Assembly: GCA_016283075.1 (NCBI GenBank)
Contig: JAEEMF010000026.1
Location: 1 to 64,000 of the forward strand
DNA from: Bacilli bacterium
GTDB taxonomy: Bacteria; Bacillota_I; Bacilli_A; RF39; UBA660
Direction: 5' to 3'
Length of the DNA: 64,000 nt
In this document: positions 34,434 to 43,221 of the stretch, piece after piece
Layout: the number at the start of each line of letters is the position of its first letter
How positions within the stretch are numbered: position 1 is the stretch's first letter
Made by a program: the position numbers and the translations under genes
The notes under the pieces: model-generated
What the model was told of the DNA's origin: nothing
Databases searched by the model: none
Seen by the model: only the letters and a program-made list of their open reading frames with translations

Positions 34434-34470
34434 ATAAGAAAAGCAAGATGTGGCGTCTTGCTTTTCTTAT
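34434..34470. terminator. 15-bp perfect inverted repeat between convergent genes
   Basis: ATAAGAAAAGCAAGA / TCTTGCTTTTCTTAT with loop TGTGGCG, lying between the plus-strand AWF protein and the minus-strand TasA-like gene. Stem is strong, but neither side has a clean T run; bidirectional transcription block is the likely role. Confidence 0.7.
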
Positions 34471-34484
34471 ATAATAGTGGAAAT

Positions 34485-35114
34485 TTATTCTGCCATTCTT
34501 TGGCTGAAAGTTATGTTTGCTGCGATTGTGAATGAAGTATCTTCAGTAGCTGCATTTAATCCAACTTCTGTGTCATCTTCATCATTCATAAGTTCATCTT
34601 GTCCTTCGTACCATTCAAAGTAAACTCTAACAGTATATGTATTAAACTTGAAGTTATCAGTTTGATTATCATAATTTAAACTTCCTGTTATTTTGTTGCT
34701 ATTAAGTGTAGTAAATACTAAGTTGTCTTCATTAGTATTTTCATCAATGATTGCGTATTTAGAAATTACTAAGTCAGGCATATTTGTGTTATCATAATCA
34801 AGTGTTATTTCATAATCAAATGATAATTCTACGTTGCTAGGGTCTATTTCAATGTCGAAATATCCTGTTGATGAAGGGGCTAATGTGCCTTCTTTGACGT
34901 TTTCATTAGGAATGATTGTAGGAGCAATAGTAATTGATGAAGTAGATCCATCTGTAATATCATTATTACCATTGATAAGAATTTGCCATTTTGCAAATGC
35001 TGCATCAATATTACCAGTTGTATTAGCAACATATCTAGAGTAAGTATTACTCATCATTGATAGTGTAAGTGATAGCGAAATAAGTAAAATTAATACTCTA
35101 AATTTCTTACTCAT
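34485..35114 (-). CDS. TasA/camelysin-like secreted protein
   Basis: A 209-aa protein with a basic start, hydrophobic segment (residues ~6-22) and S-N-T-Y-S-R-Y-V-A-N-T-T-G. Downstream, D-A-A-F-A-K-W-Q-I, A-P-S-S-T-G-Y-F-D-I-E-I-D, S-F-D-Y-E-I-T-L and a late V-R-V-Y-F-E-W match TasA/camelysin-type beta-sandwich proteins, the archetypal SipW substrates and biofilm fibre subunits. The end contains S-F-T-I-A-A-N-I-T-F-S-Q. It is transcribed toward the fibre locus from its own promoter; AGAAGGGAG precedes the ATG. It belongs functionally with the two active SipW-type enzymes. Confidence 0.8.
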   Translation of the reverse strand: MSKKFRVLILLISLSLTLSMMSNTYSRYVANTTGNIDAAFAKWQILINGNNDITDGSTSSITIAPTIIPNENVKEGTLAPSSTGYFDIEIDPSNVELSFDYEITLDYDNTNMPDLVISKYAIIDENTNEDNLVFTTLNSNKITGSLNYDNQTDNFKFNTYTVRVYFEWYEGQDELMNDEDDTEVGLNAATEDTSFTIAANITFSQRMAE

Positions 35115-35141
35115 ACATCATTTCTCCCTTCTTGTACTTTA

Positions 35142-35170
35142 ATTATATATATATTCGACACTTATATCAA
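35142..35170 (-). promoter_or_regulatory. Promoter of the TasA-like gene
   Basis: On the minus strand TTGATA (35170-35165), 17 nt, TATAAT (35147-35142). The -10 lies in a tract of alternating AT (35145-35154). The 260 nt between the divergent genes (35115-35376) hold this promoter and the opposite one; nothing else is seen. Confidence 0.65.
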
Positions 35171-35324
35171 TAGAAATATGTAAAATTTATGTGTAAAATA
35201 GTACATTTTAGTGTCAATTTGACATATATTTAAATGTATATTTGTATACAAAGGTAAAATATTTTATAAAATACAATATCTATTTTACACATAATCTCTT
35301 ATATAATAAGGAATTACGTATAAT

Positions 35325-35352
35325 TTGACAAATATATATAATATGTTATTAT
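35325..35352 (+). promoter_or_regulatory. Promoter of the helical-protein gene
   Basis: TTGACA (35325-35330), 16 nt, TATTAT (35347-35352), about 25 nt before ATG 35377. Confidence 0.65.
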
Positions 35353-35376
35353 ATATAGCCATGAGGAAGCGATAAT

Positions 35377-36261
35377 ATGGATACAATGTTAAAAGATATT
35401 AGAACTGTTTATCAAATATATAGTACTATTTATTCATTTGAAAGAATTTTATCTAAATATTTAAGTGATGAAGAACTAGATAGTGCTATATTTAATAATC
35501 CAAAAGAAATTAGTGATAAAATTAGTAACCTTCATATTGAAGACTTAGTAGATATTAATAGAGTATTTGAAATGGGTAGTCATTTAGATCGTATATCAGA
35601 AATCTATTCTAAATATAATGTAAAAACATTAGATGAATTAATTAATGCTTTCAGTATTATATTTGAAAAAAATACTGATAAAGTCGATGCTAATTTTATG
35701 AAGTATTTAATTGAATTATTAAATACTACCTATGAAATACCGGGGAAAGATTACTTTAGAAATATATATATACATATATTTGAAAATAAATTAATAAGTG
35801 CTAATGAACCTATTGAAGTAAGAATGGGTGATATAAAACCTTTATATTCCATATTACCAGTAGATTATAAATTATTTAAAACCAATTATGAAATATTAGG
35901 AGATAAAGATACTATATATAAAGATGGTTCATATTTAGATTATTTAATTAGATCATGTCTTACTGCTAAATATACTGGGAAAATAGGACAGTATGCATAC
36001 TATTCAAACTGTATGTTAGAGGCTTTAAAAGGAAATGCATCTATTTTTACTTATGTTAATAAAGATGATTATACTAATCGTATATTAGTTGAAAATATAT
36101 TTATATATATTAATCATATTCCTTCTAAAGTATTAGAGTATTTAGTAGAAGACGGAGTACTAGAAGAGCAATATAACAAAATAGATATACCAAATGTTCA
36201 GTCTAAAAGAGCATATAAAAATATAAAAAATATAAGAAATAATTTAAAAACATTGTTGTAG
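35377..36261 (+). CDS. Unknown helical cytoplasmic protein
   Basis: A 294-aa protein with no signal or membrane segment, nearly all helix and rich in Asn, Lys, Asp, Ile and Tyr. Motifs such as F-E-R-I-L-S-K-Y-L-S-D-E-E-L and D-Y-L-I-R-S-C-L-T-A-K do not point to a family I know. GAGGAAGCG lies before the ATG. It stands between the TasA-like gene (divergent) and the ABC exporter, with 103 nt separating it from the latter, so it is probably its own transcript. Confidence 0.6.
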   Translation: MDTMLKDIRTVYQIYSTIYSFERILSKYLSDEELDSAIFNNPKEISDKISNLHIEDLVDINRVFEMGSHLDRISEIYSKYNVKTLDELINAFSIIFEKNTDKVDANFMKYLIELLNTTYEIPGKDYFRNIYIHIFENKLISANEPIEVRMGDIKPLYSILPVDYKLFKTNYEILGDKDTIYKDGSYLDYLIRSCLTAKYTGKIGQYAYYSNCMLEALKGNASIFTYVNKDDYTNRILVENIFIYINHIPSKVLEYLVEDGVLEEQYNKIDIPNVQSKRAYKNIKNIRNNLKTLL

Positions 36262-36364
36262 TTTGCAACATTGTTTTATTTTTTTAATTTTTTTTTGAAA
36301 TTGTAACTTACCTGTAACTTTGAGTAACGTATAATTAAGTTGTAAAAAGGAAGGAGATTATCTT

Positions 36365-37036
36365 ATGGAAATCTTAAAAGTTGATAATTTAACAAAAGTA
36401 TATGGAAAAGATTCTACTAAAGTAGTAGCTTTAGATCATGTTTCTTTTTCAGTAGATAAAGGAGAATTTGTTGCTATAGTAGGTGCATCTGGATCTGGTA
36501 AATCGACACTTCTTCATTTAATAGGAGGAGTAGATAGACCTACATCTGGTAAAGTATTTATTGATGGAAAGGATATCTTTAGTTTAAATGATGATAAACT
36601 TGCTATATTTAGAAGAAGACAAATTGGTTTAGTATATCAGTTTTATAACTTATTACCAATACTAAATGTAGAAGAGAATATAGCATTACCACTATCACTT
36701 GATAATAGAGAAGTAGATAGAGAAAAACTAAATGAATTACTAGAACTTCTAGGACTTCAAAATAGAAAGAATCATTTACCTAATGAACTTTCTGGAGGAC
36801 AACAACAAAGAACTAGTATAGGAAGAGCATTAATAACTAATCCTACTATTATTCTTGCTGATGAACCTACAGGAAACCTAGATTCTAAATCTAGTGATGA
36901 AATAGTAGCGCTTCTTAAGAAAACTAATAAAGAGCTTAATCAAACAATTATTATGATTACTCATAATATGGAGATTGCTAAAGTAGCTGATAGAATTATT
37001 AAAATTGAAGATGGAAAAATAGCATCGGAGGTTTAA
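36365..37036 (+). CDS. ABC transporter ATPase, MacB/LolD/BceA type
   Basis: A 223-aa ATP-binding subunit. Walker A is G-A-S-G-S-G-K-S-T (residues 40-48), the Q-loop region is V-Y-Q-F-Y-N-L-L-P, the signature is L-S-G-G-Q-Q-Q-R, and Walker B is I-I-L-A-D-E-P-T-G-N-L-D. The R-R-x-x-I-G-L-V-Y-Q-F-Y-N-L-L sequence marks the MacB/LolD/BceA branch, which works with FtsX-like permeases rather than classical importers. The permease gene follows 1 nt after its stop, so they form a unit. Substrates in this branch are often antimicrobial peptides or lipoproteins; which one is not visible. Confidence 0.92.
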   Translation: MEILKVDNLTKVYGKDSTKVVALDHVSFSVDKGEFVAIVGASGSGKSTLLHLIGGVDRPTSGKVFIDGKDIFSLNDDKLAIFRRRQIGLVYQFYNLLPILNVEENIALPLSLDNREVDREKLNELLELLGLQNRKNHLPNELSGGQQQRTSIGRALITNPTIILADEPTGNLDSKSSDEIVALLKKTNKELNQTIIMITHNMEIAKVADRIIKIEDGKIASEV

Positions 37037-37037
37037 T

Positions 37038-39623
37038 ATGAATTTACTTAATAAATTAACAATTAAGAACTTAAAACTTAATAAGAAAAGAACAGTAGTA
37101 ACAATAATAGGTATTATGCTTTCAGTAGCACTTCTTACTGCTGTATCTTCTATGTATTATAGTTTTGTTTCTACATTAGTTTCTTATGAAAAGAAAGAGA
37201 ATGGTAGCTTTCATGTAGTACTATATAATGTACCTGCTTCTGAAGAAAAACAATTTGAATATAATAAATCATTAGAAAGTGTAAGTATAACTGAGTCATT
37301 AGGATATTCTCTTATTGAAGTTAAAACAGAAGGATATAAACCTTATGCTCATGTAATTAAATTTTCTAAAGGTGCTCTTGATAATATAGCACCAACACTT
37401 ATAAGTGGTAGATTACCAGAAAATAGTAATGAAGTTTTAATACCTAGTCATTTAAAGACACGTGGTAGATTAGATTTAAAAGAAGGAGATACTATCACTT
37501 TAAATCTAGGTACTAGAGTAGATGAAGAAGGTAATGAAATATTTCTAGATGCCTATAAAAAAGTTGATGAAGAAGTAAACGAAACTTTAATAAATCAAAA
37601 AGAAAAGACTTTTACTGTAGTAGGTATAGTATCTACTCCTTCACATTTTATAGAGTTTTCTGGAGACCCAGGTTATTCATTTATAACATATGGTGATAGT
37701 TTTGATAACTTAGTAAATGTTTATATTAAGTTTAAGAAAGAAAGTTTAAAAGATATTTATATTAATACAGGTAGATTTATAAATATAGATCCAGAATTAT
37801 TTAATAAGTTCTATCATGATGAACCATTAACTGAAAAAGAAGATGCTATATTTGAAGAACAATATGAAAAACGTACATATCGTTATGACTTTAATAAACG
37901 TTTAATTGGTTTAGAAACTGATCCACTTAAATCAACAGGTCTTGATAGTGTAGGTATAGTAGTAATAATAGTACTTGCTATTATTATATTTACTTCAGTA
38001 TTCTGTATTAAAAATAGCTTTGATATATCTATTACAGAAAAGATAAAACAATACGGAATGCTAAGAAGTATAGGAGCAACTAAAAAACAAATAAAGAAAA
38101 ATGTATTTTATGAAGCAACTATTCTAGGAATAATTGGTATTCCTTTAGGAATATTATTTGGGTTACTTGCATCATTTATCTTAGTATTTGTAACTAATTA
38201 CTTCTTAGGTGATGCAATACTTGGAAATTCTAAATTATTATTTGATATTTCGTGGATAGTAATAATAATATCTATATTACTAGGTATTATAACTATTTAT
38301 TTTTCAGCATTTAGTAGTGCAAGAAAAGCTTCTAAAATCTCTCCAATTGATTCTATTAGAAATAGTGCAAATATAAAGATAAAAAATAAATCTTTAAAAT
38401 GCCCTAAATTCATTAAAAATATTTTTGGTATAGGAGGAGAAATCTCTTATAAAAATATTAAAAGAAATAAAAGAAAATATCGTACAACAACAATTTCTAT
38501 TATTGTATCTGTATTTGTATTTATAGCTTTATCTACATTTATGAATACAACTATGGAAGCTACTAAAGTACAAGTAGGAGAAATGGACTACAATATTTAT
38601 ATAGGTTCTTACTCTGATACAAGAGATACAATAGATGGTTTAGTTTCTTCAGCATATATAGATAAGTATTCTATTATAAGAGATATACCAGGAACATATA
38701 CTAAATCATATTATTCAAAAGAATATATTGATCGTTTCGGTGATGATAATACTGAGTTAAAGCGTTTTATAATACGCTCTATAAGTGATGATTCTTATAA
38801 TGACTTTATAAAAGAATTAGGATTATCTAAAGAATATTTAAAAGATAAAGCAATTTTATTTGATAGTGATGTAGTTTCAACTGGTAATAATATTAAAGAA
38901 ACTATTAGACTATATAACCTTAATAAAGGTGACAAAGTATCTTTAAATGTTAATGATGTTGATACTACTATCACCATAGGAGCAGTAACAACTTCAAAAA
39001 TACCATTTGGTATGTCTAAAAAATATGATGTATCTAGCTTAATTGTTAGCGAAGAGTATTATGATAAGATTTTTAAAGGTGATTCTTATTTACAAACATA
39101 TGTAGTTGCAAATAATGCGTCTAAATTCCAAGATGAAGCCGAAAATAAATTAACTGGATATGAACACTTTCTAAATAATGCTGAAGAAGAAGCTAAGATT
39201 CTAAGAAATTTATTTATTTTAGTTGCAATCTTCTTATATGGATTTATTATAGTAATATCTTTAATAGGTATAACTAATATCTTTAATACACTTACAACTA
39301 GTATGCAACTACGTAAACCAGAATTTGCAATGCTTAAGTCTATTGGTATGACAAGTAAAGAATTTAATAGAATGATAAGACTAGAATCATTATTCATGGG
39401 TCTTAAATCATTACTTATTGGTATTCCAATAGGAATAGTACTTTCATACATAATACACTTTGCAGTAGGAAGAGAAACAGGTATTCCTTACAGTCTTCCT
39501 ATAATAGCAATTTTAATATCTATTCTAGTAGTATTCTTACTACTAACAATAATAATGCATTTCTCTATTAGTAAAATTAGTAAACAAAATACTATAGAAA
39601 CTATTAGAAATGAAAATATCTAA
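37038..39623 (+). CDS. FtsX-like ABC permease (MacB/Bce type)
   Basis: An 861-aa permease with an N-terminal helix after K-K-R-T-V-V-T-I-I-G, a large external domain (~50-300), a bundle of about three helices (~310-440), a further helix (~490-510), a second external domain (~520-720) and three C-terminal helices (~735-850). Each bundle carries the FtsX hallmark: K-Q-Y-G-M-L-R-S-I-G-A-T and R-K-P-E-F-A-M-L-K-S-I-G-M-T. The double FtsX arrangement and length fit the exporter partner of the ATPase at 36365. A two-component system lies 1 kb downstream, as in Bce-type detoxification modules, though separated by an ORF6N gene. Confidence 0.88.
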   Translation: MNLLNKLTIKNLKLNKKRTVVTIIGIMLSVALLTAVSSMYYSFVSTLVSYEKKENGSFHVVLYNVPASEEKQFEYNKSLESVSITESLGYSLIEVKTEGYKPYAHVIKFSKGALDNIAPTLISGRLPENSNEVLIPSHLKTRGRLDLKEGDTITLNLGTRVDEEGNEIFLDAYKKVDEEVNETLINQKEKTFTVVGIVSTPSHFIEFSGDPGYSFITYGDSFDNLVNVYIKFKKESLKDIYINTGRFINIDPELFNKFYHDEPLTEKEDAIFEEQYEKRTYRYDFNKRLIGLETDPLKSTGLDSVGIVVIIVLAIIIFTSVFCIKNSFDISITEKIKQYGMLRSIGATKKQIKKNVFYEATILGIIGIPLGILFGLLASFILVFVTNYFLGDAILGNSKLLFDISWIVIIISILLGIITIYFSAFSSARKASKISPIDSIRNSANIKIKNKSLKCPKFIKNIFGIGGEISYKNIKRNKRKYRTTTISIIVSVFVFIALSTFMNTTMEATKVQVGEMDYNIYIGSYSDTRDTIDGLVSSAYIDKYSIIRDIPGTYTKSYYSKEYIDRFGDDNTELKRFIIRSISDDSYNDFIKELGLSKEYLKDKAILFDSDVVSTGNNIKETIRLYNLNKGDKVSLNVNDVDTTITIGAVTTSKIPFGMSKKYDVSSLIVSEEYYDKIFKGDSYLQTYVVANNASKFQDEAENKLTGYEHFLNNAEEEAKILRNLFILVAIFLYGFIIVISLIGITNIFNTLTTSMQLRKPEFAMLKSIGMTSKEFNRMIRLESLFMGLKSLLIGIPIGIVLSYIIHFAVGRETGIPYSLPIIAILISILVVFLLLTIIMHFSISKISKQNTIETIRNENI

Positions 39624-39650
39624 AAGGAGATTTATCTCCTTTTTATTTTT
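39622..39650 (+). terminator. Intrinsic terminator after the ABC operon
   Basis: Stem AAAAGGAGA (39622-39630) / TCTCCTTTT (39635-39643) with T tail. Confidence 0.87.
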
Positions 39651-39663
39651 AATTAAAAACTTT

Positions 39664-39682
39664 CGGTTTCAAAATGAAACCG
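39664..39682. repeat. Inverted repeat CGGTTTC-5-GAAACCG
   Basis: A 7-bp palindrome with a 5-nt centre in the intergenic region upstream of the ORF6N gene; candidate operator or hairpin. Confidence 0.6.
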
Positions 39683-39700
39683 CAAATATATGCAATAATC

Positions 39701-39729
39701 CTTTAAGGTCGCAATTTGCGACCTTAAAG
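39701..39729. repeat. Near-perfect 29-bp palindrome upstream of the ORF6N gene
   Basis: CTTTAAGGTCGCAA (39701-39714), one T, then TTGCGACCTTAAAG (39716-39729). It is GC-rich relative to its surroundings. It has no T run, so an operator or an insertion-junction feature is likelier than a terminator. Confidence 0.7.
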
Positions 39730-39823
39730 AAAGATATTATTTCATTATAATTTTTAAATAAAAATATCATTAAAAAAAGGAAATAAGTGATTTATCTCGT
39801 ATTATATTAATAGGAGGTAATTA

Positions 39824-40651
39824 ATGAAAGAAATAATAATAGAAGATCTAATTTACGAAATTAAAGGGGTACAGGTAATGCTAGATAGTGATTTAGCTAA
39901 ACTATATAATTGTAAGAATGGAGCTAAGGAAATTAATCAAGCAGTAAAAAATAATCCTAATAAATTTCCTGATAGATATTTGTTAAGAATTACTGAAAAA
40001 GAATTTAATTCTTTGAAGTCAATACATTTGACTTCAAAAGGAGGTGCTAGGAAAGGACATACAGCTTTTACAGAGCAAGGAGTATATATGCTCGCAACTA
40101 TTCTAAAAAGTGATATAGCTATAGAGGTTTCTATTAGAATAATGGATGCATTCGTAAAGATGAGAAGATACTTTGCAAGTAATAATGAAATACTTCTTAA
40201 TCATGAAAATAGACTTCTTGTTTTAGAAAGTGCCTTTGATAAGTTTAAAGAGAAAGGAATAAATAAAATATTTTTTGAAAATGAACTATATGATGCATTC
40301 TCGCTTCTTATAGATATTTTTAATAAAACAAATAAAGAGATAATTATTATTGATAATTATGCTGGTAAAGAACTATTAGATATTTTAAAAAATATTGATA
40401 GGAAAATTATAATAGTTTCTAAAAATATAGATGATGTATTAAAAAATAAATATAAATCACAATATAGTAATGTTTCTTTTATAAATAATGATTCCTTTCA
40501 TGATAGATTTATAATTATAGATAGAAAAATATTATTTTCAAGTGGTGCTAGTTTTAAAGACTTGGGAAAGAAATGTTTTGGTATACATAAAATAGATGAT
40601 ATGGATTATTTAAATAGAATATTAAAAGTAATAAATATTGATTATGAATAG
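39824..40651 (+). CDS. ORF6N-domain protein with a phospholipase-D-like C terminus
   Basis: A 275-aa protein. Residues 1-~115 are a textbook ORF6N domain: G-V-Q-V-M-L-D-S-D-L-A-K-L-Y, N-K-F-P-D-R-Y-L-L-R-I-T-E-K-E, G-G-A-R-K-G-H-T-A-F-T-E-Q-G-V-Y-M-L-A-T-I-L-K-S. This DNA-binding module is common in phages and mobile islands. The C-terminal half has F-H-D-R-F-I-I-I-D, then F-S-S-G-A-S-F-K-D-L-G-K-K, the H-x-R/D...G-S-x-x-x-D-L-G pattern often attached to ORF6N in Firmicutes. TAGGAGG precedes ATG. It sits between an ABC exporter and a two-component system that normally adjoin, so it may be an insertion. Confidence 0.88.
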   Translation: MKEIIIEDLIYEIKGVQVMLDSDLAKLYNCKNGAKEINQAVKNNPNKFPDRYLLRITEKEFNSLKSIHLTSKGGARKGHTAFTEQGVYMLATILKSDIAIEVSIRIMDAFVKMRRYFASNNEILLNHENRLLVLESAFDKFKEKGINKIFFENELYDAFSLLIDIFNKTNKEIIIIDNYAGKELLDILKNIDRKIIIVSKNIDDVLKNKYKSQYSNVSFINNDSFHDRFIIIDRKILFSSGASFKDLGKKCFGIHKIDDMDYLNRILKVINIDYE

Positions 40652-40703
40652 AGTAATCAATATTTATTTTTATGTTATAATTAAATTAACTAGGAGGCCT
40701 TTT

Positions 40704-41357
40704 ATGAATATATTATTAGTAGAGGATACAGAATCAATTATTAAAGGATTAACATATACTTTAGAAAAGAATAATTATCATTTAGATGTTAAAACTAATA
40801 TTACTAGTGCTAGAGAGTTTATTGAATCTAGTAATATTGATTTAATAATACTAGATATTACTCTTCCTGATGGTAATGGTTTTGATTTATTTGAAAATGT
40901 AATAAAAGAAAAAAAGATACCAACCATCTTTTTAACAGCAAGAGATGATGAAGATGATATAGTAAAAGGCTTAGATATAGGAGCGGAAGATTATATTACT
41001 AAACCTTTTAGTACTAAAGAATTACTTGCTAGAATTAATAGAATTCTTTTAAGAAATAAAAAGAAAAGTATTATTACTATTAAAGATATTTCTTTTGATA
41101 CTGATAAGTTAGTACTTACTAAAGATGGTAATATAATAGAACTAAGTGCACTTGAACTTAAACTAGTTAATTTACTATTTAATAACTTAAATAAAGTAGT
41201 AACTAGAAATACTATTTTAGATAAGATATATGACTGGACAGGTAACTTTGTAGATGACCATACTGTTACTGTATATTTTAAAAGAATAAGAGAAAAAATA
41301 GGAACAGATATTATTACTACTATTAAAGGAATGGGTTATAGAATAGATGAAGAATAA
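40704..41357 (+). CDS. OmpR-family response regulator
   Basis: A 217-aa response regulator. Receiver domain: acidic pocket V-E-D-T-E (residues 6-10), phosphoacceptor Asp in D-L-I-I-L-D-I-T-L-P-D-G, Thr in I-F-L-T-A-R, Lys in Y-I-T-K-P-F. The C-terminal winged-helix domain ends in D-D-H-T-V-T-V-Y-F-K-R-I-R-E-K-I and G-M-G-Y-R-I-D. ATG 40704 follows TAGGAGG; the open frame extends upstream without a site. It overlaps the kinase gene by 11 nt. It is a probable partner of the MacB/Bce-type exporter upstream, inferred from proximity. Confidence 0.92.
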   Translation: MNILLVEDTESIIKGLTYTLEKNNYHLDVKTNITSAREFIESSNIDLIILDITLPDGNGFDLFENVIKEKKIPTIFLTARDDEDDIVKGLDIGAEDYITKPFSTKELLARINRILLRNKKKSIITIKDISFDTDKLVLTKDGNIIELSALELKLVNLLFNNLNKVVTRNTILDKIYDWTGNFVDDHTVTVYFKRIREKIGTDIITTIKGMGYRIDEE

Positions 41358-42558
41358 AGTAGAACTTAAAAAATTTTTTATCTCTATTTTTATAACACTT
41401 CTTATTCTTACCAGTATTTTTAGTATATATTTTATACATCAGTATAAAACATATACTAGAGGATATAATGATAAAATAGTAAAATTAGTAAGTACTATTA
41501 AAGAAAAGCATCCTAGTATATCTGATGAAGAAATATTTAATATATTAAATGATGATACTTATAATGAAGAATTATTTTTAAAGTATGGTTATTCTTTAAA
41601 TGATACTTCTATAGTAAATAAAAATGATAATATATTTAAAATATATTTAGTAATAGATATTACTTTAATAATTATTTCTTTCATAATTCTTATAATAATA
41701 TTCTATTTATATTTATCTAAAAGAGATAAAGATATAAAAGAAATAACTAAATGTATAGAAGAAATAAATAAAAAGAATTATGAACTTCAAATAGATACTA
41801 TTTCAGAAGATGAATTATCTATTTTAAAAAATGAAATATATAAAACTACTATAATGCTTAAAGAAGCAGCAGAAAACTCTAATTTAGATAAACTAAATTT
41901 AAAGAAATCACTAGAAGATATATCACATCAACTTAAAACACCACTTACTAGTATTATGGTAATGCTTGATAATATAATAGAAGATCCTGATATGGATAAA
42001 GAAGTAAGAAATGACTTTATTATAGACATTAAAAGAAATGTCTATAATATAAGTTTCTTAGTACAATCTATTTTAAAATTATCTAAGTTTGATGCTAATA
42101 CAGTTAAATTTATAGAAGAAAAACATAGTTTAAAAGATATAGTAGATGAATCTATTAAGAATGTATCTCCACTATGTGATTTAAGAAATATAACTATAAA
42201 AGAATGTATTAAAAAAGATTCTATTATTACTTGTGATGAGAAGTGGCAAATAGAAGCTGTAACTAATATACTTAAAAACTCTATTGATCACTCTATAACA
42301 GGTAACGAAGTTACTGTTATAGTAAGTTCTAATAATGCTTACTCTGAAATTACAATAAGCGATAATGGTTGTGGTATATCTAGTAAAGATATGCCTCATA
42401 TCTTTGAAAGATTTTATAAAGGGGAAAACTCATCTTCAGATAGTATTGGTATAGGACTAGCCTTAGCTAAAACTATTATAGAAGAAAATAATGGTAGTAT
42501 TAGTGTAGAATCTTCTAAAGAAGGTACTACATTTAGTATTAAATATTTCACTTTATAG
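41347..42558 (+). CDS. Sensor histidine kinase, partner of the response regulator
   Basis: A 403-aa kinase with two membrane helices (~residues 9-29 and 98-122) around a ~65-aa external loop, a HAMP-like linker, then the H-box S-H-Q-L-K-T-P-L-T-S-I with its phosphorylated His. The ATPase domain has N-I-L-K-N-S-I-D-H-S (N box), I-S-D-N-G-C-G-I (G1), and I-G-I-G-L-A-L-A-K-T-I-I (G2). All catalytic boxes are intact, unlike the degenerate kinase at 61 kb. It starts inside the end of the regulator gene and is followed 8 nt later by an unknown gene, suggesting three co-transcribed genes. Confidence 0.92.
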   Translation: MKNKVELKKFFISIFITLLILTSIFSIYFIHQYKTYTRGYNDKIVKLVSTIKEKHPSISDEEIFNILNDDTYNEELFLKYGYSLNDTSIVNKNDNIFKIYLVIDITLIIISFIILIIIFYLYLSKRDKDIKEITKCIEEINKKNYELQIDTISEDELSILKNEIYKTTIMLKEAAENSNLDKLNLKKSLEDISHQLKTPLTSIMVMLDNIIEDPDMDKEVRNDFIIDIKRNVYNISFLVQSILKLSKFDANTVKFIEEKHSLKDIVDESIKNVSPLCDLRNITIKECIKKDSIITCDEKWQIEAVTNILKNSIDHSITGNEVTVIVSSNNAYSEITISDNGCGISSKDMPHIFERFYKGENSSSDSIGIGLALAKTIIEENNGSISVESSKEGTTFSIKYFTL

Positions 42559-42566
42559 GAGGACTT

Positions 42567-43151
42567 ATGTCTAAAGATAATAATGTATTTACAGATGAAG
42601 AAATAAAAAAATATTCATTACCTATATATAAGTTTTATAAAGGTATATATTCTTATGGAAAATTAAAAGACGAAATGGAAAGTATAAAAGGAGTAAAGTA
42701 TATTACTCCAGGGCAGTTCAACTACCAAGTATGTGAAAATGATGTAGAAGGTCTTTTAAGTAGAAAAGAATATGGTACTTATAAGCCAGGAGATATTGAT
42801 TTCTTTATAATAAGAAACGATAGAATTAAAGCTCCTTTTAATGAGTATGATAGATATTTAAGGATAATGGCTAATACTGGTTACCTAGACTTTACTAAGG
42901 AATATGTAACAAAGCAGCATGATAAGTTTTCTTCTATAAAAGAAGAAATACTATCTAGTAAAGTAAAAGAAGTACTAGATATGGGTATTTCTCCATATAC
43001 TGATAATCTTACTAAAGCATATATGGAAGAACTACTTAGATCATTTGATATAAATGGTCTTTCTAAAGAAAAAGATGAATTTGATCATTTAGTAAAAGTA
43101 CTTGATAAATCATATAATCATATTTCATTTGATACTAAAAAGTGTAAATAG
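42567..43151 (+). CDS. Unknown soluble protein downstream of the two-component system
   Basis: A 194-aa protein without signal or membrane segments, rich in Lys, Asp, Tyr and Glu. It begins M-S-K-D-N-N-V-F-T-D-E-E-I-K-K-Y, and has a compact middle motif Y-K-P-G-D-I-D-F-F-I-I-R-N-D-R-I-K-A-P-F. I recognise no family. AGGAGGAC precedes the ATG, 8 nt after the kinase stop, so it is probably in the same operon; a strong hairpin follows. Confidence 0.6.
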   Translation: MSKDNNVFTDEEIKKYSLPIYKFYKGIYSYGKLKDEMESIKGVKYITPGQFNYQVCENDVEGLLSRKEYGTYKPGDIDFFIIRNDRIKAPFNEYDRYLRIMANTGYLDFTKEYVTKQHDKFSSIKEEILSSKVKEVLDMGISPYTDNLTKAYMEELLRSFDINGLSKEKDEFDHLVKVLDKSYNHISFDTKKCK

Positions 43152-43157
43152 ATATAA

Positions 43158-43193
43158 ACATATTAAAAGAAAACTTATTTTCTTTTAATATGT
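43158..43193. terminator. 16-bp perfect hairpin, probable terminator
   Basis: ACATATTAAAAGAAAA / TTTTCTTTTAATATGT with loop CTTA, 7 nt after the stop of the preceding gene. The descending arm itself is T-rich. Confidence 0.7.
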
Positions 43194-43221
43194 ATGTTAT
43201 GATATTTTTGGAGGGATAAAT

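Noticed and set aside
36249..36275. Terminator after the 294-aa helical protein gene
   Set aside because: ACATTGTT occurs twice in direct, not inverted, orientation; the only stem (GTTG/CAAC) is too weak to call.
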